64,000 nucleotides of DNA from Serratia silvae (GCF_023282985.1 NZ_JAGQDC010000006.1:62001-126000), one strand, 5' to 3'. Shown: positions 20,826 to 31,741, numbered from the stretch's first letter. Numbers and translations: made by a program. The notes: generated from the sequence alone by a model not told the origin.

Positions 20826-23165
20826 ATGAAGCAAATCCGGGTGTTAGCCCAGTACTACGTTGATTTGATGGTAAAACTGGGGCTGGTGCGCTTTTCACTG
20901 TTGCTGGCTTCAGCGCTAGTGATACTGGCGATGGTGGTGCAGATGGCGGTCACCATGCTGCTGCGTGGTGAAGTGGAAAGCATCGACGTGGTGCGCTCTA
21001 TCTTCTTCGGCCTATTGATCACGCCTTGGGCGGTGTACTTCCTTTCGGTGGTGGTAGAGCAACTGGAGGAGTCGCGTCAGCGTCTGGCTCGGCTGGTGGA
21101 TAAGCTTGAGGAGATGCGCAATCGCGATCTCGCGCTAAACCAGCAGATGCAAGAGAACATCAGCCAGCTCAATCAGGAAATTGCCGACCGTATCAAGGCA
21201 GAACAAGATCGCCAACAGGTGATGGATAAGCTGACCGAAGAGATGGAGCAGCGCGAACAGGCACAGGTGGAATTGGGCCAACAATCGGCATTGCTACGCT
21301 CCTTCCTGGATGCCTCCCCCGATCTGGTTTACTACCGTAACGAAGAAAAAGAGTTTTCCGGCTGCAACCGGGCGATGGAGCTGCTGACCGGCAAGAGCGA
21401 AAAGCAGCTGATTGGCCTGACTCCCTTTGATGTCTACGGCAAAGAGATCGCCGAAAAAGTCATCGAAACCGATGAGAAAGTATTCCGGCACAACGTCTCC
21501 CTGACCTATGAACAATGGCTGGTGTACCCAGACGGGCGCAAAGCCTGTTTTGAACTGCGCAAGGTGCCGTTTTACGACCGCGTGGGCAAACGCCATGGGC
21601 TGATGGGCTTTGGCCGCGATATAACCGAGCGTAAGCGCTACCAGGACGCGCTGGAGAACGCCAGCAGGGACAAGACCACCTTTATCTCAACGATCAGCCA
21701 CGAGCTGCGTACGCCGCTTAATGGCATCGTCGGCCTGAGCCGTATTCTGCTCGATACCGAACTGAACGATGAGCAACTGAAGTATTTGAAAACCATCCAC
21801 GTCAGCGCCATCACCCTGGGCAATATTTTCAACGACATTATCGAGATGGATAAACTCGAGCGGCGTAAGGTCCAGTTGGACAATCAGCCGGTCGACTTTA
21901 CTGGCTTCCTGGCGGATCTGGAGAACCTCTCCGGTCTGCTGGTGCAGCCGAAAGGGCTGCTGTTCGTGATGGAACCTGAGTTACCGCTGCCGCAGAAAAT
22001 CATTACGGACGGCACACGCTTGCGGCAGATCCTGTGGAACCTGATCGGCAACGCGGTGAAATTCACCCAGCAAGGCCAGATCGTGGTGCGCGTCAGGCGC
22101 GAAGGGCAGGAACAGATCGTGTTTGAGGTTGAAGACTCAGGCATGGGGATCCCGCAGGATGAGCAAGACAAGATTTTCGCCATGTATTATCAGGTCAAAG
22201 ACCAGAACGGCGGCCGCCCGGCGACCGGCACCGGGATCGGTCTGGCGGTCTCTAAACGACTGGCGCAGAGTATGGGCGGGGATATCACGGTAAACAGTGC
22301 GCAAGGGCACGGTTCTTGCTTCACCCTGACCATCAAGGCGCCGGTGGTGGAGGAAGTGGTCAATGAGGTCCAGGCGGTGGAAGAAATGCCGCTGCCGGCG
22401 TTGCATATCCTGCTGGTGGAAGATATCGAACTGAACGTGATCGTAGCGCGTTCGGTGTTGGAGAAACTGGGCAACAGCGTTGCGGTGGCGATGAACGGCC
22501 GCGATGCATTAGCCATGTTCGACCCGGACGAATTCGACCTGGCCCTGTTGGATATCCAACTGCCGGATATGAGCGGGCTGGATATCGCCCGTGAGTTGCG
22601 CGAGCGTTATGCGGGCCGCTCACTGCCACCGTTGATTGCGTTGACAGCTAATGTACTGAAAGACAAGAAAGAGTATCTTGAAGCGGGCATGGACGATGTA
22701 CTGAGCAAGCCGTTGTCGGTACCGGCCTTGACCAAGATGATCAAACATTACTGGGATCACCAACCCCAACATACCACAAAGAAAACGGAGCAAAAGTCGA
22801 TGCAGATTAATGAATCGTTATTGGATACCGCAATGCTGGAGCAGTACATGGATCTGGTGGGGCCGCAGCTGATCCATCAGAGCTTGGCAATGTTTGAACA
22901 GGTGATGCCGGGGTATCTGGCGGTGCTGGATTCCAACATGACCGCGAAGGACGAGAAAGGGATCACCGAAGAAGGGCACAAAATTAAGGGTGCCGCTGGC
23001 TCTGTCGGGCTAAAACATCTGCAACAGCTTGCCCAGCAGATCCAGACGCCAACGCTACCGGCCTGGCAAGACAACGTACAAGAGTGGGTCGATGAGCTGA
23101 AGCAGGAATGGCGCAATGATGTGGCGGTGCTGCGAGCTTGGGTAGAGAACGCTGAAAAAAAATGA
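20826..23165 (+). CDS. arcB: ArcB, hybrid sensor kinase of the anoxic redox response
   Basis: Membrane sensor that reads quinone redox state and phosphorylates ArcA to repress aerobic genes. The start is the ATG at 20826 (MKQIRVLAQYYVDLM), as in E. coli; the open frame extends upstream without conservation. The 779 residues contain two membrane helices (about 22-47 and 57-77), a coiled-coil linker, and a PAS domain (about 155-270) with redox cysteines C180 and C241. Kinase His292 is in STISHELRTPLNG, the receiver has Asp576, and the HPt domain has His718 (EEGHKIKGAAGS). All phosphorelay residues are intact. Confidence 0.98.
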   Translation: MKQIRVLAQYYVDLMVKLGLVRFSLLLASALVILAMVVQMAVTMLLRGEVESIDVVRSIFFGLLITPWAVYFLSVVVEQLEESRQRLARLVDKLEEMRNRDLALNQQMQENISQLNQEIADRIKAEQDRQQVMDKLTEEMEQREQAQVELGQQSALLRSFLDASPDLVYYRNEEKEFSGCNRAMELLTGKSEKQLIGLTPFDVYGKEIAEKVIETDEKVFRHNVSLTYEQWLVYPDGRKACFELRKVPFYDRVGKRHGLMGFGRDITERKRYQDALENASRDKTTFISTISHELRTPLNGIVGLSRILLDTELNDEQLKYLKTIHVSAITLGNIFNDIIEMDKLERRKVQLDNQPVDFTGFLADLENLSGLLVQPKGLLFVMEPELPLPQKIITDGTRLRQILWNLIGNAVKFTQQGQIVVRVRREGQEQIVFEVEDSGMGIPQDEQDKIFAMYYQVKDQNGGRPATGTGIGLAVSKRLAQSMGGDITVNSAQGHGSCFTLTIKAPVVEEVVNEVQAVEEMPLPALHILLVEDIELNVIVARSVLEKLGNSVAVAMNGRDALAMFDPDEFDLALLDIQLPDMSGLDIARELRERYAGRSLPPLIALTANVLKDKKEYLEAGMDDVLSKPLSVPALTKMIKHYWDHQPQHTTKKTEQKSMQINESLLDTAMLEQYMDLVGPQLIHQSLAMFEQVMPGYLAVLDSNMTAKDEKGITEEGHKIKGAAGSVGLKHLQQLAQQIQTPTLPAWQDNVQEWVDELKQEWRNDVAVLRAWVENAEKK

Positions 23166-23402
23166 CCCCAGCCTAGGCCGGGGTGCGCGAATATTGCGCC
23201 AACACCAGGGAAATCATTAACCTGCGTATTGGTTTTTAGCGTTCTGGTAGAGCAGGTGTTTCAGAAGTCGTGTACATCATACAGCGAATAACATAGCAAA
23301 TGTAAGCGCTCTTGTTAGAAGAATCATTAAAATATGTGATGTAGTTAGTATTTGTTGTCTCTGGGCCCGTCTTTGCTGGCGGTCCTGGCTGGGAGAATAT
23401 CG

Positions 23403-24056
23403 ATGAAACAGGTCGCTGTAGTGCTGAGTGGCTGTGGTGTTTATGACGGGGCAGAAATCCATGAGACGGTGCTCACCTTACTGGCTCTGGATCGTGCGGG
23501 TGCACAAGCGGTCTGCTTTGCGCCGGATAAACCACAACTACATGTTATTAATCATTTATCCGGCGAGGAAATGCCAGAGAACCGCAACGTTTTGCTGGAG
23601 TCGGCACGTATCGCTCGTGGTAAAATTCAGGCGCTTTCGCAGGCCGATGCCGAGCAGTTGGATGCCCTGATTGTGCCCGGTGGATTTGGTGCCGCGAAGA
23701 ATCTGAGCAGCTTTGCCATGCAAGGGGCAGAATGTTCAGTGGATACTGATTTGTCTAAGCTTATTCGAGAAATGCATAAGAGAAATAAACCAATGGGTTT
23801 TATGTGTATTGCGCCAACGCTGTTGCCGAAAGTGATCGATCAGCCGTTGCGTTTGACCATTGGTAACGATCCCGACCTGGGAGAAGTGATTGATGCCATG
23901 GGGGGGGAGCCGGTGACCTGCCCGGTTGATGATATCGTGGTTGATATTGAAAACAAGGTCGTCACGACCCCAGCCTACATGTTGGCCCAGTCGATCGGCG
24001 AGGCGGCGCAGGGAATTGATAAGCTGGTGTCACGAGTGCTGGATCTGGTGGAATGA
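23403..24056 (+). CDS. elbB: ElbB, DJ-1/PfpI-family glyoxalase-like protein
   Basis: Member of the DJ-1/PfpI superfamily, named for enhancing isoprenoid (lycopene) production in E. coli; glyoxalase-type activity has been reported. The start is the ATG at 23403 ([21 protein letters not shown]), giving 217 residues as in E. coli. [16 protein letters not shown] and [13 protein letters not shown] surround the nucleophile-elbow Cys (about residue 135). The stop overlaps the mtgA ATG (ATGA), so the two genes are translationally coupled. Confidence 0.96.
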   Translation: MKQVAVVLSGCGVYDGAEIHETVLTLLALDRAGAQAVCFAPDKPQLHVINHLSGEEMPENRNVLLESARIARGKIQALSQADAEQLDALIVPGGFGAAKNLSSFAMQGAECSVDTDLSKLIREMHKRNKPMGFMCIAPTLLPKVIDQPLRLTIGNDPDLGEVIDAMGGEPVTCPVDDIVVDIENKVVTTPAYMLAQSIGEAAQGIDKLVSRVLDLVE

Positions 24057-24784
24057 TAAGGTTTTCTCGTAAATCGTGGGTGGCTCGTCTGTGGTTTTGG
24101 TTTAAGCGAGGTATTCTTGCTGTTGTTGGCCTTTGGCTGGCAGGGATTATCCTGTTTTCTTTTCTGCCGGTGCCGTTTTCTGCCGTCATGGTGGAGCGGC
24201 AACTCGGTGCCTGGCTGAGCGGTGATTTCGGCTATGTGGCGCATTCCAACTGGGTGGCGATGGATGATATTGCTCCTTCAATGGCCTTGGCGGTGATGGC
24301 GGCGGAAGATCAGAAATTCCCCGATCACTGGGGGTTCGACGTCGCGGCGATTGAAAAGGCCATCAGCCACAATGAAAAGCGGCCAACGCGCATCCGTGGT
24401 GCTTCAACGCTTTCCCAGCAAACGGCAAAGAACCTGTTTTTGTGGGATGGGCGTAGTTGGGTGCGCAAAGGGTTGGAGGCTGGACTAACGGCGGGAATTG
24501 AGCTGGTTTGGACCAAGCGGCGTATTTTGACGGTGTACCTGAATATCGTCGAGTTTGGTGACGGCATCTTCGGCGTGGAAGCGGCTGCACAGCACTTTTT
24601 CCACAAGCCGGCAAGCCGCCTGACGGCGTCTGAAGCGGCCCTACTGGCGGCGGTGCTGCCTAATCCGCATCGTTTTAAGGCCGATGCTCCTTCGGGGTAT
24701 GTGGCCCAACGCCAACAGTGGATTATGCGTCAGATGCGCCAGTTGGGTGGGGAAGGATTTCTTAAGGCGAACGATCTGAAGTGA
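24053..24784 (+). CDS. mtgA: MtgA, monofunctional peptidoglycan glycosyltransferase
   Basis: Family 51 glycosyltransferase that polymerises lipid II at the division site without transpeptidation. The 243 residues hold an N-terminal membrane helix (about 15-42). The GT51 motifs are [15 protein letters not shown] (with the catalytic Glu), [37 protein letters not shown] and [14 protein letters not shown]. It overlaps elbB by 4 nt. Length and motifs match E. coli MtgA (242). Confidence 0.97.
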   Translation: MIRFSRKSWVARLWFWFKRGILAVVGLWLAGIILFSFLPVPFSAVMVERQLGAWLSGDFGYVAHSNWVAMDDIAPSMALAVMAAEDQKFPDHWGFDVAAIEKAISHNEKRPTRIRGASTLSQQTAKNLFLWDGRSWVRKGLEAGLTAGIELVWTKRRILTVYLNIVEFGDGIFGVEAAAQHFFHKPASRLTASEAALLAAVLPNPHRFKADAPSGYVAQRQQWIMRQMRQLGGEGFLKANDLK

Positions 24785-24839
24785 TCGTGATACAGGGTCT
24801 ATGGGGTATCTGGATCACCCCAAGACCCGACTCACGAGA

Positions 24840-25415
24840 TTATTTAACGTAGGTAAACGCCGTCGTCACGTGCTTCACGCCGCTAACCTGGCTGGCGATC
24901 TGCGCCGCAGACTGGCCTTCTTGCTGTGTCACCAAACCTAACAGGAACACTTCGCCATTTTCGGTTGTCACCTTCACGTTTGAAGACTTGACGGTATCAC
25001 TGGTCAGGATCTGCGAACGCACCTTGGTGGTGATCCAGGTATCGGAAGAGGCTGTGCCCAGGCTGACCGGCGTGCCCTGGCGGATCTCGTTATACACCTC
25101 GGCGGCACCATCGACGCCAAGTGCGATTTGCTTCGCCCGGCTGGCGAGCTCGGTGGTAGGAGCCTGGCCGGTTAGCAGCACTTTGCCCTGATAGGCCGTT
25201 GCCACGACGCGGGTTTCTTTCTTCAGTTGCTGATCTTTGCTGATGGCATTTTCGACCCGGGCTTCCAACGTGCCGTCATCGACCTGTGTGCCTACGGTGC
25301 GTGGATCGGTCGCCGTTTTGGTGGCAACCGCGGCGCTGCCAACGACAACGCTCGCGATGCAACCCTGCAACAGTAGGGCGCTGCACAGTACTGCAAATGT
25401 GGCTCTTAGCTTCAT
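24840..25415 (-). CDS. dolP: DolP (YraP), outer-membrane BON-domain lipoprotein
   Basis: Lipoprotein needed for outer-membrane integrity that binds anionic phospholipid at the septum. The start is set at 25415, because MKLRATFAVLCSALLLQGC gives a normal lipoprotein signal with lipobox Cys19; an upstream ATG would bury this signal. The 191 residues carry two BON domains (about 45-115 and 122-191), with GKVLLTGQAP and GEVFLLGLVT as the matching strands. It is the last gene of the lpoA-yraN-diaA-dolP row. In E. coli it belongs to the sigma-E regulon. Confidence 0.96.
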   Translation of the reverse strand: MKLRATFAVLCSALLLQGCIASVVVGSAAVATKTATDPRTVGTQVDDGTLEARVENAISKDQQLKKETRVVATAYQGKVLLTGQAPTTELASRAKQIALGVDGAAEVYNEIRQGTPVSLGTASSDTWITTKVRSQILTSDTVKSSNVKVTTENGEVFLLGLVTQQEGQSAAQIASQVSGVKHVTTAFTYVK

Positions 25416-25425
25416 CTCAGTTCCT

Positions 25426-26016
25426 TTAATCGTCCTGGTGGGGGAACAATGTGTTATCAATCAGGTCGCATAGGCAATTGACGGTAAGCATATGCATCTC
25501 CTGAATGCGTGCACTGCGGTGTGAGGGGATACGTATCTCCACATCCTGCTGGCCGAGTAAACCCGCCAGCTCTCCGCCATCGTAGCCGGTAAGCGCAACA
25601 ATGGTCATATCACGCGTTACCGCAGCTTCGACCGCTTTCACAATATCACGGCTATTGCCGCGGGTGGAAATAGCCAGCAGCACGTCACCGGTGTGGCCGA
25701 GAGCCCGCACCTGTTTAGCATACATTTCATCATGCAGACGATCGTTGCCGATGGCGGTCAGCACCACGTTATCGGCGTTTAGCGCGATCGCGGGCAGGCT
25801 GGGGCGTTCGGTTTCAAAGCGGTTGATCATGCAGGCGGCAAAATGCTGAGCGTTGGCCGCCGAGGTGCCGTTACCACAGCACAGGATTTTGTTGCCGTTC
25901 AATAACGATTGAACCAGGGTCATCGCGGCACGGGATATCGCGTCAGGCAAGGCTTCCGCCGCCGCAATCTGGGTTTGGATACTCTCGGTAAAGCAGACTT
26001 TGATTCTATCCAGCAC
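25426..26016 (-). CDS. diaA: DiaA, DnaA-initiator-associating protein
   Basis: SIS-domain protein that binds DnaA and promotes timely initiation at oriC. It has 196 residues. The phosphosugar-isomerase-like fold shows [22 protein letters not shown] (about 46-67) and [20 protein letters not shown] (about 108-127). It resembles GmhA but has the DiaA length and gene neighbourhood. It lies 10 nt upstream of dolP on the same strand. An ERIC element separates it from yraN. Confidence 0.96.
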   Translation of the reverse strand: MLDRIKVCFTESIQTQIAAAEALPDAISRAAMTLVQSLLNGNKILCCGNGTSAANAQHFAACMINRFETERPSLPAIALNADNVVLTAIGNDRLHDEMYAKQVRALGHTGDVLLAISTRGNSRDIVKAVEAAVTRDMTIVALTGYDGGELAGLLGQQDVEIRIPSHRSARIQEMHMLTVNCLCDLIDNTLFPHQDD

Positions 26017-26057
26017 GTTGTTTTAATCCACTAAGTCAAAGGGCCGTCAGGCACCGG

Positions 26058-26184
26058 TATACCCGTCACCTTTCAAGCTGCAGTGTTGTTATCTGCACTT
26101 ACTCACCCCAGTTACTTACGGAGTCAATCTCCCGGGGATGAGTGAGCTGGTTGCCTAACTGCAACTCGAAATTCATAGGGTATA
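26058..26184 (+). repeat. ERIC element (copy 3)
   Basis: A 127-bp copy between yraN and diaA. It starts TATACCCGTCACC and ends CATAGGGTATA. The core is diverged, with GTTACTTACGGAGTCAATCT in place of the usual AAGTAAG centre. Both flanking genes are on the minus strand, so it would be transcribed within this gene row. Confidence 0.9.
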
Positions 26185-26192
26185 AATAATGT

Positions 26193-26585
26193 TTAATCCG
26201 CATTGAAGGCATTGGGTATCCATTCTAACTGGCTACCGGTAATGGCTAAAACATCAAAACGGCAAGATGATGTGTCAAAACTGGCTCCTCGCCCCGCCAG
26301 CCAAACGGCGGCGGCATGCAGCAATCGCTGTTGCTTACGGTAAGTCACGCTGGCCGCTGCGTCACCAAAGGCGGCACTGCGGCGGTAGCGGACTTCAACA
26401 AACACCCAGGTTTGACCATCACGCATGATGAGATCGAGCTCACCCCCACGTACCGCCACGTTGGCGGCGGTGAAGGTAAGCCCCGCGCGCTCCAGGTATT
26501 GGCGGGCCTGGATCTCATAGCCCGCTCCCTTGGCGCGTTGACTCAGGAGACCGGAACGACCAAGCCCTGGCGGTATTGCAGCCAA
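26193..26585 (-). CDS. yraN: YraN, UPF0102-family predicted nuclease
   Basis: Small protein (130 residues) of the UPF0102 family, which has the fold of Holliday-junction-resolvase-like endonucleases. The metal-binding core is [27 protein letters not shown] (split around residues 39-65), with E48, D50, E63 and V/R positions as expected. Its start overlaps the lpoA 3' end by 43 nt in another frame, as is common for lpoA-yraN. No specific biological role is established. Confidence 0.93.
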   Translation of the reverse strand: MAAIPPGLGRSGLLSQRAKGAGYEIQARQYLERAGLTFTAANVAVRGGELDLIMRDGQTWVFVEVRYRRSAAFGDAAASVTYRKQQRLLHAAAVWLAGRGASFDTSSCRFDVLAITGSQLEWIPNAFNAD

Positions 26586-28549
26586 GTCAGTTTCCTGGTG
26601 ATCACACAGTTAGGTGAAGATGTCAGCACACCGGTGGTTCCTGAAATCTGGAATCCTGGCAACTGGCGCATTTGAGCAAAGTGGTTGGCCAATGTCCAGG
26701 CATCCATCCCCATGGCGTAGAGGCGCACCAGGGAATAGTCGTTGCGGAATTTGGCGGTGGCTTGCTGCTGTAACTGTGGATTGGCCCCTGCCAGCAGAGG
26801 AATATCACTGAATTGCAGGCCTTCCATTTCCAGACGGAAGTCCGGGCCAGCGCCGGCCTGATAGCTGCGTGAGCTGGCAAACATGGCAGGCTTGCTGCGA
26901 GAGCTGGTGGTCATGTCGATCATCGGCTTGATCAGCATCAGCTGGTCCTGCGTGGCGACAATATACACCGAGTCCACGCCACCGCCGGTAGAGGCCGGGA
27001 TATCGCTTGGTGGCGCTGGAATAGTCAGGCCAGCGATAGTCACCGACTGCTGCGCCGGAGCCTGTGAGGCCACTGGGGTGCCGCTCATGCGGATCCCGCC
27101 GCTGTTGACCATCTGGCGTAGCTCACCGGCAGAACCAATCCCTTGTTGCAGCACGGTCTGGCCACCGAGTTTTTGCCACTCTTCGGCGAAGGCTTTGGCA
27201 ATGCGATCGCCAAACGCGCCGCGTGGCAGCAGCAGTAACGGCTGGCGTTTTTGCTGTTCCCAGATATGGCGGGCGGCATCGCGGGCTTCATCTTCCGGCG
27301 ACAGGGCGAAGTAACAGATATTCGGGCTGTCCTTCGGCTGCTCAGGCTGGTTGAGTGCCAGCACGTTCAGCGTCGTTGGGGTAGTGGCGAGCTGATCGAC
27401 GTTGGCCTTCAGTAGTGGGCCTACGATCAGGGTTGCACCATCCTGCTGTGCTTGAGCCAACAACGCTGGCAGAGGCTGGCTGGTGGTATCGTAGACTTTC
27501 ACCTGCCCGCCGGTTGCCGGGGCTGGAGTAACAGGAGCTGGGGTAGCGGGTTGTACTGCGGCTACCTGAGTTGCATCCGCTTCAGGTGCTGAAGTACTGA
27601 CGGCACCGTTGGCATTGTCTGGCGTTGCCGCCACGGTCTGGTCGGGATTAGTGGTTGGTTCCATTGCCTGAACAGGCGCGGCGAGTGCTATGCCACTTTG
27701 CGCAGCGTTAAAACCCTGCTGGATCGCATCGGCAAACACTTTGGCCTGGCCGTTCAGCGGCAGCAGCAGGGCGATATGCGAAGTCGAAGCCTGGGTGAAA
27801 TTCAGCACCTGATGCAATTGGGTTGGCAGGTTTTTCGCCGCCGGATTTTGCGGATAGCGGTTCTGCCAGTCTTTAATCCCGGCCTTCAGCAGATCGGGAT
27901 CCTGACGGTTGTCCTGATAGACACGTAACAGATCCAGCCAGCCTTGCAGCACGTTTTCGTTGGCGTTAATCACCAGGCTGTTCATGTCGGCCGGTTTCAG
28001 GCCAAGCAGCGTTTGCCAGGTTTTATCCAGATTACCTTGATGAGCCTGGCCGCTTAGTAACGGCTCCTGGGCAATATAGGCGCGGATCAGCGGCAGTGAG
28101 GCTTGGCCCTGGTTAGCCGCGATCTGCGCCTGATACAGGCGAACCAGCTGATTCGGAGACAGCGCGCTGCTGTCGATGTTATTTAACGCCTCGCGGGCTG
28201 CGCCTAAATTCTTGTTGGCCACCTGCAGTTCTGCGCTCAAGAGTTGGCGCTCAAGCTGTTGGGTATCCGTCAGGTTTTGCGGCAGCGCGCTCAGTTGTTC
28301 AGTGGCCTGCGGCAGTTTGCCTTCGCGAGTTAATGCGCGAATCGCAAGTAATTGCCAGTCAGCCTTGTTATCATCGCTGCTTTGCTGCAACTGCTGCAGA
28401 TAGTAATCAGAGTTGGCACTGGCTTCGTCCTGGATATTTGAGGGCGGAGTCTGTTGAACCTGACTTGGACAACCAGCTAACAGCAAGGCTGCCAGTACAA
28501 CAGGTACTAATCGACCTGCTTTGGTACGAAGGAATGTTGAGGAAAGCAT
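26543..28549 (-). CDS. lpoA: LpoA, outer-membrane lipoprotein activator of PBP1a
   Basis: Lipoprotein that reaches through the peptidoglycan and activates PBP1a transpeptidation. The start at 28549 places lipobox LLAGC at 23-27, with lipidated Cys27; an in-frame codon 63 nt upstream would spoil the signal. The 668 residues have an N-terminal TPR-like domain (about 40-260), a Pro/Ala/Thr-rich low-complexity linker (about 300-365) and a C-terminal periplasmic-binding-like domain ending [14 protein letters not shown]-like. It is divergent from rsmI. Confidence 0.96.
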   Translation of the reverse strand: MLSSTFLRTKAGRLVPVVLAALLLAGCPSQVQQTPPSNIQDEASANSDYYLQQLQQSSDDNKADWQLLAIRALTREGKLPQATEQLSALPQNLTDTQQLERQLLSAELQVANKNLGAAREALNNIDSSALSPNQLVRLYQAQIAANQGQASLPLIRAYIAQEPLLSGQAHQGNLDKTWQTLLGLKPADMNSLVINANENVLQGWLDLLRVYQDNRQDPDLLKAGIKDWQNRYPQNPAAKNLPTQLHQVLNFTQASTSHIALLLPLNGQAKVFADAIQQGFNAAQSGIALAAPVQAMEPTTNPDQTVAATPDNANGAVSTSAPEADATQVAAVQPATPAPVTPAPATGGQVKVYDTTSQPLPALLAQAQQDGATLIVGPLLKANVDQLATTPTTLNVLALNQPEQPKDSPNICYFALSPEDEARDAARHIWEQQKRQPLLLLPRGAFGDRIAKAFAEEWQKLGGQTVLQQGIGSAGELRQMVNSGGIRMSGTPVASQAPAQQSVTIAGLTIPAPPSDIPASTGGGVDSVYIVATQDQLMLIKPMIDMTTSSRSKPAMFASSRSYQAGAGPDFRLEMEGLQFSDIPLLAGANPQLQQQATAKFRNDYSLVRLYAMGMDAWTLANHFAQMRQLPGFQISGTTGVLTSSPNCVITRKLTWLQYRQGLVVPVS

Positions 28550-28611
28550 ACTGTATCCAGTGATGTTTTTTTCAAGATGCTCAATATTAAATCGGCAATC
28601 CGGATGAAACA

Positions 28612-29475
28612 ATGAATCAACACCAACAATCAGCTATTTCTGCATCGACACTGTACGTGGTGCCCACCCCCATCGGTAACCTGGGGGATATGACTCATCG
28701 GGCAGTAGAGGTACTGAAAAGCGTCGATCTGATTGCGGCGGAAGATACGCGCCATACCGGGTTGCTGCTGCAACACTTTGCTATTAGCGCGCGGTTGTTT
28801 GCGCTGCATGACCATAACGAACAGCAGAAGGCGGACCAACTGCTGGCAAAACTGCAGGAAGGCCAAAGCATAGCATTGGTTAGTGACGCAGGCACGCCAC
28901 TGATTAACGATCCGGGTTATCACCTGGTGCGCCGTTGCCGTGAAGCGGGGATCCGCGTCGTGCCGCTGCCGGGCGCCTGTGCTGCCACCACCGCGCTGTG
29001 TGCCGCCGGTGTCGCTTCCGATCGTTTCTGCTATGAAGGCTTCCTGCCAGCCAAAACCAAAGGCCGTAAGGATACCCTGCTGGCGCTGGCAGAGGAACCG
29101 CGAACGCTGATTTTCTATGAATCTACCCACCGTTTGCTGGAAAGTTTGCAGGACATGGTCACCGTGTGGGGGCCGCAGCGTTATGTGGTGCTGGCGCGTG
29201 AACTGACCAAAACCTGGGAATCGATTCACGGTGCCCCGGTGGGGGAACTGCTGGCCTGGGTGCTGGAAGATGAGATGCGCCGCCGGGGGGAGATGGTGCT
29301 GATTGTGGAAGGCCACAAGGCGCAGGAAGACGATTTGCCGCTCGAAGCGCTGCGTACCTTGGCTCTGCTGCAAAAAGAGCTGCCGCTGAAAAAGGCGGCG
29401 GCGTTAACCGCCGAGATCCACGGCGTGAAGAAAAATGCGTTGTATAAACATGCGCTGGGGCAGCAGGAAGAGTAA
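28612..29475 (+). CDS. rsmI: RsmI, 16S rRNA 2'-O-ribose C1402 methyltransferase
   Basis: Adds the 2'-O-methyl group to C1402 in the ribosomal P site, using SAM. The 287-residue protein has the tetrapyrrole-methylase fold, with [22 protein letters not shown] at the N-terminus, [34 protein letters not shown] and [12 protein letters not shown]. It is divergent from lpoA with only 62 bp between the start codons, so two promoters must share this space. rnpB begins 42 nt after the stop. Confidence 0.97.
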   Translation: MNQHQQSAISASTLYVVPTPIGNLGDMTHRAVEVLKSVDLIAAEDTRHTGLLLQHFAISARLFALHDHNEQQKADQLLAKLQEGQSIALVSDAGTPLINDPGYHLVRRCREAGIRVVPLPGACAATTALCAAGVASDRFCYEGFLPAKTKGRKDTLLALAEEPRTLIFYESTHRLLESLQDMVTVWGPQRYVVLARELTKTWESIHGAPVGELLAWVLEDEMRRRGEMVLIVEGHKAQEDDLPLEALRTLALLQKELPLKKAAALTAEIHGVKKNALYKHALGQQEE

Positions 29476-29480
29476 AGCTG

Positions 29481-29509
29481 TTGACCTGCTGGCGCAGCAA
29501 CGCTACTAT
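29481..29509 (+). promoter_or_regulatory. Promoter of rnpB
   Basis: TTGACC (29481-29486) and TACTAT (29504-29509) are exactly 17 bp apart. The predicted start falls 7-8 nt downstream, at the mature 5' end of M1 RNA (about 29517). Confidence 0.85.
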
Positions 29510-29516
29510 CCGCGCC

Positions 29517-29895
<379 letters not shown>

Positions 29896-29905
29896 ATAAA
29901 TAGAT

Positions 29906-29938
29906 AACCCCGCGTGACGAGAGTCGCGCGGGGTTTTT
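29906..29938 (+). terminator. Terminator of rnpB
   Basis: AACCCCGCG pairs with CGCGGGGTT, followed by TTTCTTTT. It starts 10 nt past the mature 3' end. Confidence 0.92.
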
Positions 29939-29945
29939 CTTTTGC

Positions 29946-30647
29946 CTATACCGGTAAATCAATCAGCAGCGCACGTAGCGGCGCTTCCGCCTGGATGGTG
30001 AGGCGGTTTTCCTCGCGGATAAACGCACCGTCTCCACAGGTCAGGCGCTGTCTCTGGTGATGGTCGCCATTGACCTCAACGGTGCCGTGGATCGATTGCA
30101 GGTAGGCGCGTGGCCCATGCAAGGTAAGCGTCTGCTGCGCTCCCGCCGGTAAGTTCAAATGATGGATCCAGACCTGTTGGCGCAGTTGCAGGCTGCCTTG
30201 GGTACCATCCGGTGAGGCCAGTAGCGTATAGGGCTGACCTGCCAGGCTCAAACGCTGCACTCGCTCATTGCTACGCTCTGGGCAGGCATCCAGCCACAGC
30301 TGCATCCGGGTCAGTGGCGTGCTGCTGCTGACGTTCTGTTCGCTATAGCTAAGCCCCGGCTGAGTAGCCAGCAACAGTGCCTCTCCTGCGGTTGCGCGTA
30401 CGGTATTGCCGTCGCTGTCCCGGTATTCGGCTTCACCCTGCAGGATCAGATTCAGGATATCAACGTTGGGATAGGTGCGCGGTTGGAAGGCGGCATCCGG
30501 TGCCAAGACCTCTTGGTTCAGTACCCGCAGCGAGGCATAGCCCATCAGTTTGGGATCGAAGTAGTGGCCAAAGGAAAAGGTATAACGAGCCTGCAGCCAA
30601 CCAAAGTCAGCTTGCCCGCATTGTTGTGCTGTTCTGCATGTGATCAT
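29946..30647 (-). CDS. yhaK: YhaK, pirin-like bicupin protein
   Basis: Bicupin of the pirin family, 233 residues when started at 30647 (MITCRTAQQCGQADFGWLQA), as in E. coli; the frame continues upstream into the intergenic region without conservation. The N-terminal cupin has FSFGHYFDPKLMGYASLRVLN and PRTYPNVDILNLILQGEAEYRDS. The C-terminal cupin ends PLRALLIDLPV. E. coli YhaK is reported to be sensitive to reactive oxygen and to lack pirin-type quercetinase metal ligands. It is divergent from yhaJ, its likely regulator. Confidence 0.93.
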   Translation of the reverse strand: MITCRTAQQCGQADFGWLQARYTFSFGHYFDPKLMGYASLRVLNQEVLAPDAAFQPRTYPNVDILNLILQGEAEYRDSDGNTVRATAGEALLLATQPGLSYSEQNVSSSTPLTRMQLWLDACPERSNERVQRLSLAGQPYTLLASPDGTQGSLQLRQQVWIHHLNLPAGAQQTLTLHGPRAYLQSIHGTVEVNGDHHQRQRLTCGDGAFIREENRLTIQAEAPLRALLIDLPV

Positions 30648-30754
30648 GACAATCGGCTCTTTAAATTCATTCTCTTGATGGTAAGCATCTGGACGGCGGA
30701 TTGTTAGCCAGTTAATCTGGTCGGTATATTCAAATTTCCTGAAAGAGAGTTTCG

Positions 30755-31660
30755 ATGGCCAGAGATCGGGCGTTAACGCTTGAAGCACTTAGGGTAATGG
30801 ATGCGATCGACCGTCGTGGCAGCTTTGCCGCCGCCGCCGATGAACTGGGGCGAGTGCCCTCGGCGCTCAGCTACACCATGCAAAAATTGGAAGAAGAACT
30901 GGATGTGGTGCTGTTTGACCGCTCTGGGCATCGCACCAAATTTACCAACGTTGGGCGCATGTTGCTTGAGCGTGGCCGCGTATTGCTCGAGGCTGCGGAT
31001 AAGCTGACGACTGATGCAGAGGCATTGGCACGTGGGTGGGAAACCCATCTCACCATCGTCAGCGAAGCGCTATCCCCTGCCTACAAGCTGTTCCCTTTGA
31101 TCGATAAGCTGGCGTTGAAGGCCAATACCCAGGTTTCGATCTTTACCGAAGTATTGGCCGGGGCGTGGGAGCGGTTGGAGCAAGGGCGGGCCGATATTGT
31201 TATTGCGCCGGATATGCACTTTCGCGCTTCTTCTGAAATCAACACCCGCAAGCTATATAAGGTGATGAGCGTGTACGTTGCTGCACCGGAGCATCCGATC
31301 CATCTGGAGCCGGAGCCGCTGTCGGAGCTGACTCGGGTAAAATACCGTGGTATTGCGGTGGCGGATACTGCGCGGGAGCGGCCAGTGTTGACGGTGCAAT
31401 TGCTGGATAAACAGCAACGCCTGACGGTGAGCACCATCGAAGATAAGCGCCGTGCTTTGCTGGCCGGGCTGGGGGTTGCCACCATGCCTTATCAGATGGT
31501 GGAGAAAGATATCGAACAGGGGCGCTTGCGCGTAGTAGGGCCGGAATACAGCCGTGAGGCGGACATTATCATGGCTTGGCGGCGCGACAGCATGGGCGAG
31601 GCTAAATCCTGGTTCCTACGTGAGATCCCGCGCTTGTTTGCACGCGAGGAGAATCAGTAA
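30755..31660 (+). CDS. yhaJ: YhaJ, LysR-type transcriptional regulator
   Basis: LysR-family regulator, 301 residues. The winged helix-turn-helix is at about 8-65 (LTLEALRVMDAIDRRGSFAA, then VPSALSYTMQKLEEEL). The effector domain spans about 95-295. It is nearly identical to E. coli YhaJ, which controls yqjF, yhaK and related genes and responds to dinitrotoluene degradation products. All three of its E. coli partners (yhaK, yqjG, yqjF) lie within 3 kb here. The ATG at 30755 follows GAGAG. Confidence 0.95.
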   Translation: MARDRALTLEALRVMDAIDRRGSFAAAADELGRVPSALSYTMQKLEEELDVVLFDRSGHRTKFTNVGRMLLERGRVLLEAADKLTTDAEALARGWETHLTIVSEALSPAYKLFPLIDKLALKANTQVSIFTEVLAGAWERLEQGRADIVIAPDMHFRASSEINTRKLYKVMSVYVAAPEHPIHLEPEPLSELTRVKYRGIAVADTARERPVLTVQLLDKQQRLTVSTIEDKRRALLAGLGVATMPYQMVEKDIEQGRLRVVGPEYSREADIIMAWRRDSMGEAKSWFLREIPRLFAREENQ

Positions 31661-31741
31661 TTTCTTCGCATTTTCGCATTGGGTGAGGGCAAATGGCGGC
31701 TACGGAATAACCGACAGCACGCTATTCTCTCACCTGGCTTA

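Noticed and set aside
26543-26585. Possible frameshift or fusion of lpoA and yraN
   Set aside because: The 43-nt overlap is in different frames, both proteins have normal ends, and such an overlap is usual for this gene pair.
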